DNA from: Yinghuangia sp051388915
GTDB taxonomy: Bacteria > Actinomycetota > Actinomycetes > Streptomycetales > Streptomycetaceae
NCBI RefSeq assembly: GCF_051388915.1
Contig: NZ_JBPKBH010000010.1
Coordinates: 236,307-300,306, forward strand
Direction: 5' to 3'
Length of the DNA stretch: 64,000 nucleotides
This document shows, piece by piece, positions 54,207-62,731 of the stretch (its first letter is position 1; the number at the start of each line of letters is the position of its first letter). The notes beneath the pieces are model-generated. The model had not been told where the DNA came from. It saw only the letters and a list, made by a program, of their open reading frames with translations, and ran no database searches. The position numbers and the translations under genes are program-made.

Positions 54207-54569
54207 ATGACCAGGTGTCCAGGTGTCCAGGTGACCGCGGCGATCGCGTACGACCCGGGGCAGGTCTTGGGGACGGGGCTGGCCCAGGAACTGCCGTGGC
54301 CGCTGCGGACCGCGTGGTCCCTGCTGGGGACGCGCGCAATGCGTTGGTCGATGCGCAAGGTGAACCGCGACTTCAACTCCGCGTCCGACGCCGCAAGCGC
54401 CCTGGCGGACTTGGTGCTGGGGCGCGTGGCCCCACCGGAGGGACGGACGTACGCGGCCCTGCGCCATGGGGAGTTGGGCTGGCCGGACCCATCGGAGTTG
54501 GCGCGCGATGAGGTGGCCGCGAGGGCGTTGTGGCGGGAGAGCGCGGGGTTGGTCGGCGTGTCCGAGTAA
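54207..54569 (+). pseudogene. C-terminal fragment of a short-chain dehydrogenase
   Basis: About 115 residues match the end of SDR proteins: VTAAIAYDPGQVLGTGLAQE, then SAALADLVLGRVAPPEGRTYAALRHGELGWPDPSELARDE-like sequence and ALWRESAGLVG. The Rossmann motif and the YxxxK site are absent, because the homology begins after them. The first matching codons lie directly after three tandem CCAGGTGT units, so a deletion at that repeat may have removed the front. It is probably non-functional. Confidence 0.55.
54211..54234 (+). repeat. Three tandem 8-bp CCAGGTGT units at a gene breakpoint
   Basis: CCAGGTGT (54211-54218), CCAGGTGT (54219-54226) and CCAGGTGA (54227-54234) lie exactly where SDR-like homology begins. 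Confidence 0.75.
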
Positions 54570-54801
54570 GGGCGAACGTGCGGCGGTGTCCCCGGGGCCG
54601 TCCCACCGGCGACGCGGGCGGCGGTGAACTCGGGGCTGGTCGCTCCTCCGGAGCGGACCGCCCGGGTCGGGATATGCGGCGGCTCCGACGATCGGCGATA
54701 CCCGGCACCCGCCACCGCAGGTACGGCGGTTGACACCTGCGGTGGCACCGGCGGCCCCGGATCTCCGCCCGTCCTCCGCCGCGGTGCGGCATGATCATGG
54801 G

Positions 54802-55488
54802 GTGAGCTCAGCCGTTGACAGGGACGCCGTCCCGCAGTTCGTCCTTCCCCTCGTGGTGCGCATCGAGCGCGAGGCTCCGCCCGCACGTACCGCCGCACTA
54901 GAGGCTGCGGCCCGGGCGGTACTGGTGTTCCTCGCCGACGAGCGGTCGACTGAGGGGGAGTGGGCCGAGCGCGTCACGGAGTGGACCGACGGGCGCATCC
55001 GCAAGGTGGTACGCCGGGCCCGCGGTGCCGAATGGCGGCGCGCCTCCGTGCTGGACGGCATCACGTCGGAGCACGAGGGCGCGGAAGTCCGCGTGTTCCC
55101 GCCGGTACCGCTCGACGCGTGGCCCAAGGAACTCGCCCGGCTCCAGGTCTCCGGCACGGACCTGGACGATCCGGAGCCGCCGCCCGCCCCCGAGCCCGGT
55201 GTTCCGGTGCTGTGGTTCAACCCCGAGTTGGAGATGAGTGCGGGCAAGGCGATGGCCCAGGCCGGTCACGGTGCGCAGTTGGCCTGGATGAGCCTGGACG
55301 CCGAGGCCCGCAAGCGCTGGGCGGACGACGGGTTCCGACTCGCGGTGCGCACCTCCCCCGCCGCGGCGTGGCCCGCGCTCACCGACTCCGGACTGCCACT
55401 GGTCCGCGACGCGGGGTACACCGAAATCGCCCCCGGATCCTGCACGGTGGTGGCTGATTTGCCGGAATTGCGGGCCCGGCGAGCCTGA
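54802..55488 (+). CDS. Peptidyl-tRNA hydrolase 2-like protein
   Basis: 228 residues from GTG 54802. The C-terminal about 110 residues match PTH2: VPVLWFNPELEMSAGKAMAQAGHGAQLAW, with the catalytic-region GKxxAQxxHA pattern, and later AVRTSPAAAWPALTDSGLPLVRDAGYTEIAPGSCTVVADL. The first half is a separate, helical region of unknown role. Peptidyl-tRNA hydrolases release stalled peptides from tRNA; many actinomycetes have a second, PTH2-like copy. No strong ribosome site precedes GTG 54802. Confidence 0.8.
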   Translation: MSSAVDRDAVPQFVLPLVVRIEREAPPARTAALEAAARAVLVFLADERSTEGEWAERVTEWTDGRIRKVVRRARGAEWRRASVLDGITSEHEGAEVRVFPPVPLDAWPKELARLQVSGTDLDDPEPPPAPEPGVPVLWFNPELEMSAGKAMAQAGHGAQLAWMSLDAEARKRWADDGFRLAVRTSPAAAWPALTDSGLPLVRDAGYTEIAPGSCTVVADLPELRARRA

Positions 55489-55821
55489 ACCGCCGTCCCC
55501 GGACCGGCCGATCGGCGCCGGGAGCCGACGTCCGAGCACCTGGATGCGGGTACTGTGCCACCCCGCGACACGCCGGACGGCACACCTGTAAACGTGACCT
55601 GACTACACGTCACATCGCTTGCCGCCACGCGTATTTGCAACGGCTCGGTGACAAACTCGGCCAACAACCGAGACCGGGGCGTAACCGTGCCGCCTACGCC
55701 ACGTCATCCACCGAGGACTACGGTGGATCGCGGCCGGGTCTCCCGCCCGGCCCCGCGCCGCGCGGCCGGGGAAGCGGTCCGCAGGGGCGGTGCCCGCCTG
55801 CCGACCAGGGAGCGCCCGCGA
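55489..55821. other. 333-base intergenic region with a GTGAC inverted repeat
   Basis: The spacer before the second STAS gene. An inverted repeat GTGAC-N10-GTCAC (55594-55613) could be a regulator site. The frames through it (for example from 55648) are treated as leader. Confidence 0.45.
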
Positions 55822-56199
55822 GTGAACCTTCAGGTGACCACCGAGGACCACCAAGGCTGGACCGTGCTTTTCGTCGCCGGGGAGGTCGATTTCGCCGTCG
55901 TCCCGGAACTGGGGGAACACGTCAGACGGGCGGTGGCCCAGGGGCGCCACCACCTGATCCTGGAGTTGACCGAGGTCGTCTTCTGCGACTCGACCGGGAT
56001 CGGGGCCCTGGTGGGCGCCAGGAGGTTGCTGCGCTCGTGCTCGGGCCAGTTGCGGCTGGTGATGCCGGAGAGCGGCGAGCACCATGTGAACCGTGTGTTC
56101 ACCGCTCTCGGTCTGCGGCGGCTGTTCGACGTGCACCCCGACCTTGACGAGGCGCTGGCCGCCGACGACCCGCGCGAGCGCACCGCCGAGGCGGGCTAG
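55822..56199 (+). CDS. STAS-domain anti-anti-sigma factor
   Basis: 125 residues from GTG 55822, with AGGGAG nine bases ahead. The whole protein is a STAS domain: NLQVTTEDHQGWTVLFVAGEVDFAVVPELGEHVRRAVAQGRHHLILELTEVVFCDSTGIGALVGARRLL. The phosphorylatable residue is in FCDSTG. The longer frame to 55648 has a basic, Pro-rich leader and is not used. Like the other STAS gene it has no adjacent kinase or sigma gene. Confidence 0.9.
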   Translation: MNLQVTTEDHQGWTVLFVAGEVDFAVVPELGEHVRRAVAQGRHHLILELTEVVFCDSTGIGALVGARRLLRSCSGQLRLVMPESGEHHVNRVFTALGLRRLFDVHPDLDEALAADDPRERTAEAG

Positions 56200-56375
56200 C
56201 ACGTCGGCGAGGCGAGGCGAGGCGGGCCGGCGCCTGCGGCGAAGCGGGCTGAAGCGTACGGGAATCCGCGTGTGGCGGGGGCGGATCGTACGCGTGTTTC
56301 TGATCATTGCCCAGGTCAAGTGTCTGCGCTACGTTGCGGCCCAACACTCGTAGCCGCTGCGCAGGAGGGCTTGGC

Positions 56376-57290
56376 ATGGCACTCGAAGGCTCCAAGATCG
56401 TCGTCACCGGGGTCACCGGCCAGGTGGCCGAGCCGGTGGCCAAGCTGCTCGCGCAGAACAACGAGGTGTACGGCGCCGCGCGCTTCAACGACGACGAGTC
56501 CCGCGCGCGCCTGGAGGCCGCCGGGGTCAACTGCGTCAAGATCGACCTGGCGGCGGGCGACGTGGCGGGCCTCCCCGCGGACGCCGACTACGTGGTCAAC
56601 TTCGCCGTCGCGAAGAGCGGCGACTGGGGCGCCGACCTGGACGGCAACGCGGGCGGCGTGCTGTGGCTCATGGACCACCTGCGCGGGGCCCGGGCGTTCC
56701 TGCACTGCTCCTCGACGGCGGTCTACCAGCCCGACGGGCACCGCACTTTCAAGGAGTCGGACGCGCTGGGCGACAACCACCGGGTGTGGTCGTTCCTGGA
56801 GACGTACAGCATCTGCAAGATCGCCGCGGAGGGCGCGGCCCGGTGGGGGGCGGCCAAGTACGGGCTGCCGACGACCATCGCGCGGCTGAGCGTCCCCTAC
56901 GGCGAGAACGGCGGCTGGCCCGCGATCCACCTGGAGATGATGATCGCCGGTGCGGCGGTCCAGGTGAACAGCGACACCCCGAGCGTGTACCACCCCATCC
57001 ACGAAGAGGACATCGTCGCCTCGCTCCCCAAGCTGCTCGGCGCGGCGTCGACGCCCGCGACGGTGGTGAACTGGGGCGGCAGCGAGGCGGTCAGCATCGA
57101 GGAGTGGTGCACCTACCTCGGCGAACTGACCGGTCTTCAGCCGGAGTTCGAGGAGACCGACCAGACCATCAGCAGCGTCGCCCTCGACCTCACCCGCATG
57201 CACGAGGTCATCGGCACGACCGACGTGCACTGGAAGGACGGCATGCGCCGCATGGTCGAGAAGTTCCACCCGGAGCTGCTCAAGAGCTGA
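56376..57290 (+). CDS. NAD-dependent epimerase/dehydratase-family protein
   Basis: 304 residues from ATG 56376, with GCAGGAGGG upstream. The extended-SDR Rossmann motif is GVTGQVA near residue 13-19 (in KIVVTGVTGQVAEPVAKLL). Catalytic YxxxK is in ETYSICKIAAEG near 146-150, and a CSSTAVY block near 113-119 provides the Ser. The C-terminal part (GLQPEFEETDQTISSVALDLTRMHEVIG) is typical of sugar- or small-metabolite epimerase folds. The substrate is unknown. Confidence 0.88.
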   Translation: MALEGSKIVVTGVTGQVAEPVAKLLAQNNEVYGAARFNDDESRARLEAAGVNCVKIDLAAGDVAGLPADADYVVNFAVAKSGDWGADLDGNAGGVLWLMDHLRGARAFLHCSSTAVYQPDGHRTFKESDALGDNHRVWSFLETYSICKIAAEGAARWGAAKYGLPTTIARLSVPYGENGGWPAIHLEMMIAGAAVQVNSDTPSVYHPIHEEDIVASLPKLLGAASTPATVVNWGGSEAVSIEEWCTYLGELTGLQPEFEETDQTISSVALDLTRMHEVIGTTDVHWKDGMRRMVEKFHPELLKS

Positions 57291-57300
57291 GGCCGTGGGA

Positions 57301-57335
57301 CGCGGGCCGCGTGCGCTCAGCGCCCGAGGCCCGCG
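57301..57335. terminator. 8-bp hairpin overlapping a convergent stop codon
   Basis: CGCGGGCC (57301-57308) pairs with GGCCCGCG (57328-57335), partly inside the PhyH gene end. It can act for the epimerase and for the PhyH gene. Confidence 0.5.
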
Positions 57336-58510
57336 TCCAACTGGTCCGCGCTGCGGCTGCGGATCAGGTCGTTGACCGCGAGGCCGGGGCCGACGTTCTC
57401 GAAGAGCGACGGCGGGTGGTACGTCACGTACATCGTGCGCCGCCCGCCGACCCCGGTCGGTGCCGGGGACGCGTGCAGAACGTCGCCGATGTGCACCGTG
57501 ACGTCGCCCGGCTCGGTCGGGATCAGCATGTGCGGCAGGTCCGCGAGCTCCCCCTGGTTCGGCGGCGGACAGGTCTTGCCGTGCGTGCCCGCCACCGCCT
57601 CCAGGCATCCGGTCTCCGGCGACGAACCGGTCAGCTGCACACCGATCGCGACCGACGGGCACATGATGTGGTGGCCGCCGAGCCCGCAGTCGGTGTGCCA
57701 GGGGATGTTCGCCAGCCCCTTGAGCCGCCCCGGCGGCTTGAGCAGCACGCCGACGCCCTCCATGCGGTCGGTGGACGCCACGAGGTCGTCGTGCAGCAGC
57801 GACGACAGCCGCAGCATGCGCGGATCCCGGGCGACTTCGGCGATCAGCGGCGAGCGCTCGCTCGCGTACACCAGGCGGCACAGCACGTTCTCACCGTCCT
57901 CGGTGGCAGCCCACCACGACCGGTCGTCGCCGACGCGGGCTTCCGCCGCGAGCCGGTCGACCTCGGCGTTGAGGGCGGCGACCTCGTCGGCGGTGAAGAC
58001 GCCGCGCACCCGCATCACGCCGGTGGCGTCGAAGAAGGCGGCCAGGTCGGCGTCCGCGTCGGCGAGGGTCCAGGCGCGTTCGAGGTCGACCGTACGCCCG
58101 GCGCGGTCGGCGGGCGGGACGCCGTCCGGCCGGTACACGGGGATGCCCGTGTAGAGCGCGCGCAGCGCGGGCTCCCAGGCGAACAGGTCGAGGACGGTTC
58201 CGTCCCGCACCTCGACCTCGCCCGCGATGGCCAGCGCCGCGCCGGTGCGCATCTGGGTGACGAAGTCGGTCCAGGCGTCCGGTGACATCAGGCAGGTGCA
58301 GCCGTCGTCGGCCGTGGTCTCGTCGGCGGGGTCGACACGCAGGCGCCCGTCCAGCGGGCGGTACGTCCACGCCGCCTCGCCGACCTCCAACGTCAGCGGG
58401 CGCAGCCCCGCGAGGCCGGTCGCCGCGAGCAGTCCGTGCTCGCCGGCGAGCAGCCCGGGCACGATGTCGCGGTGGTACGTCTCCGCGTCGATCCGGTCGC
58501 GCGCGTGCAT
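57317..58510 (-). CDS. Phytanoyl-CoA-dioxygenase-family protein with N-terminal SCP2-like domain
   Basis: 397 residues from ATG 58510, with GGGAGG ahead. Residues about 30-130 resemble a sterol-carrier (SCP2) fold (RPLTLEVGEAAWTYRPLDGRLRV, then ADDGCTCLMSPDAWTDFVTQMRTGAALAIAGEVEVRDGTV). Residues about 145-390 are PhyH: the iron HxD in IPWHTDCGLGG near 272 and a second metal His in HIGDVLHASPAP near 344. Such enzymes hydroxylate fatty acyl or terpenoid substrates with 2-oxoglutarate; an attached carrier-like domain suggests a lipid-like substrate. It converges on the epimerase gene. Confidence 0.8.
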   Translation of the reverse strand: MHARDRIDAETYHRDIVPGLLAGEHGLLAATGLAGLRPLTLEVGEAAWTYRPLDGRLRVDPADETTADDGCTCLMSPDAWTDFVTQMRTGAALAIAGEVEVRDGTVLDLFAWEPALRALYTGIPVYRPDGVPPADRAGRTVDLERAWTLADADADLAAFFDATGVMRVRGVFTADEVAALNAEVDRLAAEARVGDDRSWWAATEDGENVLCRLVYASERSPLIAEVARDPRMLRLSSLLHDDLVASTDRMEGVGVLLKPPGRLKGLANIPWHTDCGLGGHHIMCPSVAIGVQLTGSSPETGCLEAVAGTHGKTCPPPNQGELADLPHMLIPTEPGDVTVHIGDVLHASPAPTGVGGRRTMYVTYHPPSLFENVGPGLAVNDLIRSRSADQLDAGLGR

Positions 58511-59300
58511 GCTGTGCCCCTCCCCGCAGGTGACATCGGGCGCAGTATGCCGTGCCTGATGAACTGTCACCAGCCCCTCAAGCGCAGGCTCGGACGTACA
58601 TGGTTGGACGCCCATCAGCGGCCGCCACCCGTCCCGCCCTGAACTCCCCGCGCGAGCCGCGGCATGAAGCGTACGAGTGGACCCGCGGCCAACACTCCGG
58701 CCCTCGCGTCACCCACTCCCCAACCACTCGTTCCCCGTATGTGCCTCCCCGCCTGCCGTGCCGCCCGCCGCCGCGCCCGACGGTCGCGCCGGGCCGCCTC
58801 GTCTGCCCGCCGCGCCCGACCGCCACGCCCGACCGCCACGCCCGACCGCCACGCCCGACCGCCACGCCTGCCTGAGAAGTCCCAACCCCGTCGGGGCCTC
58901 GTCCGCCCGGCCCCGCACCCAACGTGCGTGCCACCCCCATTGCGCGCGGAAGCGCCACAACCCCCGCCCACACCCGATCGTCCGCGACTCGCCGCGTTGC
59001 CAACCCCGCTCTCCCCGCTGCCGCCTCGCTCTCCGCCCCACGGGCCCACCACCACCCGCCACCGCGCGGAAGCGCCTCAACCCCCGCCCACGCCCGATCG
59101 TCCGCGACTCGCCGCGTTGCCAACCCCGCGCTCCCCGCTGCCGCCTCGCTCCCCACGGGCCCACCACCACCCGCCACCGCGCGGAAGCGCCCCCACAACC
59201 GCCTGACTCCCCGTCAACCCCGCCCCAACGGTCCCTCCTCGCCGGCGCCCCTCCACCCCGTCCAGCCATACCGCACACGGCTCTTCGGGTGATTCGAGGT
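58511..59300. repeat. Tandem-repeat intergenic region (13-bp and 115-120-bp units)
   Basis: Four 13-bp units (CGACCGCCACGCC) run from 58818 to 58869. Farther on, a unit of about 120 bases starting GCGCGGAAGCGCC begins at 58944, recurs at 59064, and restarts at 59179 (115-base second period). The two full copies are nearly identical. Both strands stay open in several frames because the DNA is very poor in stops; the translations are low complexity and no gene is called. Confidence 0.75.
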
Positions 59301-59419
59301 TTACCACCCCCCGGTCAATTGATGTCCGAATTAGTACGAATGGGCGTGACTTGTGTGATTAATGGTGTTCAATCGTGTTGATCATCCAAGCAACTGGTAC
59401 AACGGCGAGGCAGGTGCAC
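59301..59419 (+). other. Lower-GC leader before the secreted peptidase
   Basis: A clear fall in GC (for example GATTCGAGGTTTACC, GTCAATTGATGTCCGAATTA) marks the promoter/leader of the peptidase. A riboswitch of the kind seen before some Streptomyces peptidases was looked for by eye and not recognised. Confidence 0.45.
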
Positions 59420-60820
59420 ATGGAAGCCCCCGTATTCGACGACATTGCCGATCCGTCCTGCACATGCCTGGCGTGTGTCGGGACACGTCGGCAGGAGGCG
59501 ATGGCCCTGCGCTCCGGTGGAAGTCCGGCGCGGCGAGCGCGCCGTACCGCCGCGACCGTCGTCACGGCCGGCTTCGTCGCGGCCGGTGTCGCGCCCGCCG
59601 CGGCGCGAGCTCTGGACGCCGACAAGAGCGTCGACGACCAAGGACCGCGCCAGCCGCTCGCCGACACGCTCATCGACCAGGCGCAGCTTCCGCCCGGCGC
59701 GTCCGACCACACCGTCCCCGAAGCGGCCGTGTGGGAGGGGGCGTACGGCTCACCCCAAGGCGAACCCGGCCCGCTGCGCCTCGGCTCTTCCGGCGGCAAG
59801 AGCATCACCCCCGTCCTCGTCACCGCGCCCTCGCGCCTCGGCCTGGCGACCGTGACCCGCGACCAGATAATCGAGCGGGCCCGCTCCTGGTCCGACGTGG
59901 TCGTGCCGTACAGCCAGTCCGGCTACCGCGGCGGCTATCGCACCGACTGCTCCGGCTATGTCTCGATGGCCTGGGGCCTCGCGCAGAACGCCTGGACCGG
60001 CAACCTCGCCGACTACGCCACACCGATCTCCAAGAGCGCCCTCAAGCCGGGCGACATCCTGCTCTTCCACAACGCGGCCAACCCGGTGCGCGGCTCACAC
60101 GTCGTCATCTTCGACCGGTGGACCGACTCGTCGCGCACCAGCTACGTCGGCTATGAGCAGACCCAGCCGGGTACCAAGCACCGCACGATTCCGTACGCGT
60201 ACTTCAACTACTCGTCCAGCTACAAGGCCTACCGCTACAAGAACGTGGTCGAAGGCGGAGGCTCCAGCCCCGGCCCGACGACCCCCGGTGCGACGGTGTT
60301 CCCGGGTGCGCAGTATTTCGGTCCGGGGAAGTCGAACGCGTACATCACGCAGCTCGGCAAGGCGTTGGTGGCGAAGGGGTACGGCAGCTACTACCGCGAA
60401 GGCCCCGGCCCCACCTGGGGTGCCGCCGACCAGCAGGCCACGGCGGCGTTCCAGCGCGCCCAGGGCTGGACCGGCGCCGACGCCGACGGCATACCCGGAC
60501 GCGAGACGTGGGCCCGCCTCATGGCCGGGTTCGACGGCGGCACCGGCGGCAACCCCGCGCCGCCGCCCACGAGTCCCGGTGCGACGGCGTTCCCGGGTGC
60601 GCAGTATTTCGGTCCGGGGAAGTCGAACGCGTACATCACGCAGCTCGGCAAGGCGTTGGTGGCGAAGGGGTACGGCAGCTACTACCGCGAAGGCCCCGGC
60701 CCCACCTGGGGTACTGCCGACCAGCGCGCAACGGCGGCGTTCCAGCGCGCCCAGGGCTGGACCGGCGCCGACGCCGACGGCATACCCGGCAAGGACACCT
60801 GGGCGCTGCTCATGCGCTGA
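59420..60820 (+). CDS. Secreted NlpC/P60-like peptidase with two peptidoglycan-binding domains
   Basis: 466 residues from ATG 59420, with a GAGGCAGG ribosome site; ATG 59501 would give a shorter protein with a cleaner signal peptide. The N-terminus carries three cysteines (C14, C16, C19) and then a basic/hydrophobic signal-like stretch. The catalytic domain holds Cys177 in TDCSGYVSMAWGL and His227 in GSHVVIFDRW. Two almost identical peptidoglycan-binding domains (PGAQYFGPGKSNAYITQLGK, then AFQRAQGWTGADADGIPG) follow, joined by Pro/Gly linkers. It is a cell-wall hydrolase that cuts peptide cross-links in peptidoglycan. Confidence 0.9.
   Translation: MEAPVFDDIADPSCTCLACVGTRRQEAMALRSGGSPARRARRTAATVVTAGFVAAGVAPAAARALDADKSVDDQGPRQPLADTLIDQAQLPPGASDHTVPEAAVWEGAYGSPQGEPGPLRLGSSGGKSITPVLVTAPSRLGLATVTRDQIIERARSWSDVVVPYSQSGYRGGYRTDCSGYVSMAWGLAQNAWTGNLADYATPISKSALKPGDILLFHNAANPVRGSHVVIFDRWTDSSRTSYVGYEQTQPGTKHRTIPYAYFNYSSSYKAYRYKNVVEGGGSSPGPTTPGATVFPGAQYFGPGKSNAYITQLGKALVAKGYGSYYREGPGPTWGAADQQATAAFQRAQGWTGADADGIPGRETWARLMAGFDGGTGGNPAPPPTSPGATAFPGAQYFGPGKSNAYITQLGKALVAKGYGSYYREGPGPTWGTADQRATAAFQRAQGWTGADADGIPGKDTWALLMR
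60284..60790 (+). repeat. 216-bp direct repeat (291-bp period) in the peptidase gene
   Basis: The block 60284-60499 recurs at 60575-60790 with only a few base changes, including silent ones. It doubles the peptidoglycan-binding domain. The near identity at DNA level points to a recent duplication or ongoing gene conversion. Confidence 0.9.
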
Positions 60821-60976
60821 CGTGCCGCGGGTGACATCCCGCGAGTGACGTCCTGCGGGCGGCGCCCGGCCGGGGCGTCGCACCGTCGGCGCACCACCAC
60901 CAGAACCACCAGGCGGCGGCCCCGAGGGCGGCGCCGCCACCGGAAGGGCGTCGACGGCGACGCGTGAGGAGCACAG

Positions 60977-62452
60977 GTGACACGCGAAGACCCGACGGGG
61001 GAATGGGCGGGGCCGGGAGGCCGCCGCAGGCTCGGCGAGGGCGGCACCTCCGGCACCGCGTCCGGTACCGCCTCCCCGTCCGGTACCGCCTCCGCCGCCG
61101 CTCCCGTGATCGTGACGGTCCTGGACCGGGCGGCGAACAGCGGCACGGCAGCGGCGCCCCTGGACGGGCGCGTCCTCGACACCGCCGAGGTCCGCGCGCT
61201 GTCGGCCTCGGGCCTCGGCTCGGCCGCGCCGCCCACCACGGCTCCGCCGACCGCGACCTCGACCGCATCCGCGTCCGTGACGCCGACGCCGCCGTACGCG
61301 CAACAACGTGACCCGCTCGACCTGCCGGAACCGGAACGGGGCAAGGACATGGCGACCAAGACCACCCGTACCCACACCGACACGGCCGTCGCCCCGGTCG
61401 CGACCAACACGCCCGCGGCCGACCCGCCGTCATCCGCCGCAGCCACCACGAGCGCGACGGCGACGTTCGGAGGCACGCACTTCGTGGCGCCCCCCGACGG
61501 CCAGTCGTCCGCCCTCACGCGCGCCCGCTACCCGCGCGCCGACCAGGAGCTCCGCGAACGCCCGGCGTTCGTCCTGCCCGGCTGGCTCGCGGGCCCGGCC
61601 CTGCTCGCGGCGGTGTGCGCCATCGTGTGGGCGGTCGCGGCGTCCGGCCACATCGACTCGCGCCTGCCGGACCAACTGCGCGGCAGCGCGCTCCTGGACG
61701 TCGCGGAAGCGGTCGCCGTCACCGCCGGGGCGGTCGCCGCGCTCCTCGGCCTGGTGCTCCTGCTCGGCATGTTCGTCGTACCGGCGGGATCCGCGCGCGT
61801 CATGAGCCGGTACGGCCGCTACAAGGGCACGGTCCGGCGCACCGGCCTCGTCTGGGCGGTGCCGTTCCGCCGCCGCCGCAAGGTCGACACCCGCCTGAGG
61901 CACTGGCGCAGCCGCCCGATGGACCTGACCGACCGCCAGGGCACTCCACTCCACGTCATGGTCCTGGTGGTCTGGCAGGTCCGGGACACCGCCCGCGCCA
62001 GGTTCGCGGTCCGCGACCACGAGCAGTACCTGCGCCAGCAAATCGAGGCGGCGGTGAGCGCGGTGAGCGCGAGCCTGCCGTGCGACAGCTTCACCCGCGG
62101 CGCGGCGTCCCTCCGCGACACCGAACACGTCAACGACGAACTGACCCGCCGCCTGTCCGGCGCCATGACGGCAGCCGGCGTGCAGGTCTTCTCCGCCCAA
62201 GCCCTCCACATCGACTACGCCCCCCAGGTCGCCGACTCCATGCTGCGCCGCCGCATCGCCGCCCTCGACGCCGCGACCCGCACCGCCGTCCTGGACGACG
62301 TTGTCGACACCGTCTCCCAGGCCGTCGACCAGTTCACCCGCCGAGCCCTCGTCCGCCTCGACGAGGACGGCCGCACCGACTTCATCCGCGACCTCACCGT
62401 CGCCATGTACACCGCCCGAGGCAACCCCCACCCCACCCCCACCCGCGACTGA
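60977..62452 (+). CDS. SPFH (band 7)-domain membrane protein
   Basis: 491 residues from GTG 60977, with AGGAG upstream. An Ala/Thr/Pro-rich N-terminal 190 residues are probably disordered. Two membrane helices follow (LPGWLAGPALLAAVCAIVWAVAA near 200-222 and VAVTAGAVAALLGLVLLLGMFVV near 242-266). The SPFH domain starts PAGSARVMSRYGRYKGTVRRTGLVWAVPFRRRRKVDTRLR and includes VMVLVVWQVRDTARARFAV and LPCDSF. SPFH proteins act as membrane scaffolds. The gene is a single unit after the peptidase gene. Confidence 0.88.
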   Translation: MTREDPTGEWAGPGGRRRLGEGGTSGTASGTASPSGTASAAAPVIVTVLDRAANSGTAAAPLDGRVLDTAEVRALSASGLGSAAPPTTAPPTATSTASASVTPTPPYAQQRDPLDLPEPERGKDMATKTTRTHTDTAVAPVATNTPAADPPSSAAATTSATATFGGTHFVAPPDGQSSALTRARYPRADQELRERPAFVLPGWLAGPALLAAVCAIVWAVAASGHIDSRLPDQLRGSALLDVAEAVAVTAGAVAALLGLVLLLGMFVVPAGSARVMSRYGRYKGTVRRTGLVWAVPFRRRRKVDTRLRHWRSRPMDLTDRQGTPLHVMVLVVWQVRDTARARFAVRDHEQYLRQQIEAAVSAVSASLPCDSFTRGAASLRDTEHVNDELTRRLSGAMTAAGVQVFSAQALHIDYAPQVADSMLRRRIAALDAATRTAVLDDVVDTVSQAVDQFTRRALVRLDEDGRTDFIRDLTVAMYTARGNPHPTPTRD

Positions 62453-62731
62453 CCCGAGCACACCGGATGGAGCCCGTCCCGACTGCGGCGGGCCGATTGA
62501 GGCATCTCCACAGCGGAGCAAACGGATGGCTGATGCGCGCAAGCCGACGGGGCGCCGTGTCTCGGTGAACGCCTGACGCTGCGAAGCCAGCGGTGGCGGT
62601 GAGCGGTGGGACTTGGGGCGGGCATGTCCAATTCCAGGGTCTGCGGCAAGGAGTGCGCGAAGCAACTGAGGTACCTTGGCGCGGGCTGATACCCGGTGTA
62701 ATTCAACGCAGTTGACGCAGTCGGCTCCGCG
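62453..62731. other. Intergenic region between convergent genes
   Basis: 279 bases between the SPFH gene and the convergent acyltransferase gene. No gene is supported; it holds no clear terminator hairpin by eye. Confidence 0.4.

Noticed and set aside
50769..58510. A biosynthetic cluster around the acyl-carrier-like protein, PhyH, epimerase and methyltransferase genes
   Set aside because: No synthase, thioesterase or tailoring set is adjacent, the carrier lacks its Ser, and the genes point in different directions with terminators between them.
58510..59381. Overlapping long frames upstream of the peptidase gene
   Set aside because: They follow the tandem repeats and have low complexity on both strands; not coding.
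59301..59419. c-di-AMP (ydaO) riboswitch before the NlpC/P60 gene
   Set aside because: Such riboswitches precede some Streptomyces wall hydrolases, but no matching conserved core was recognised by eye.
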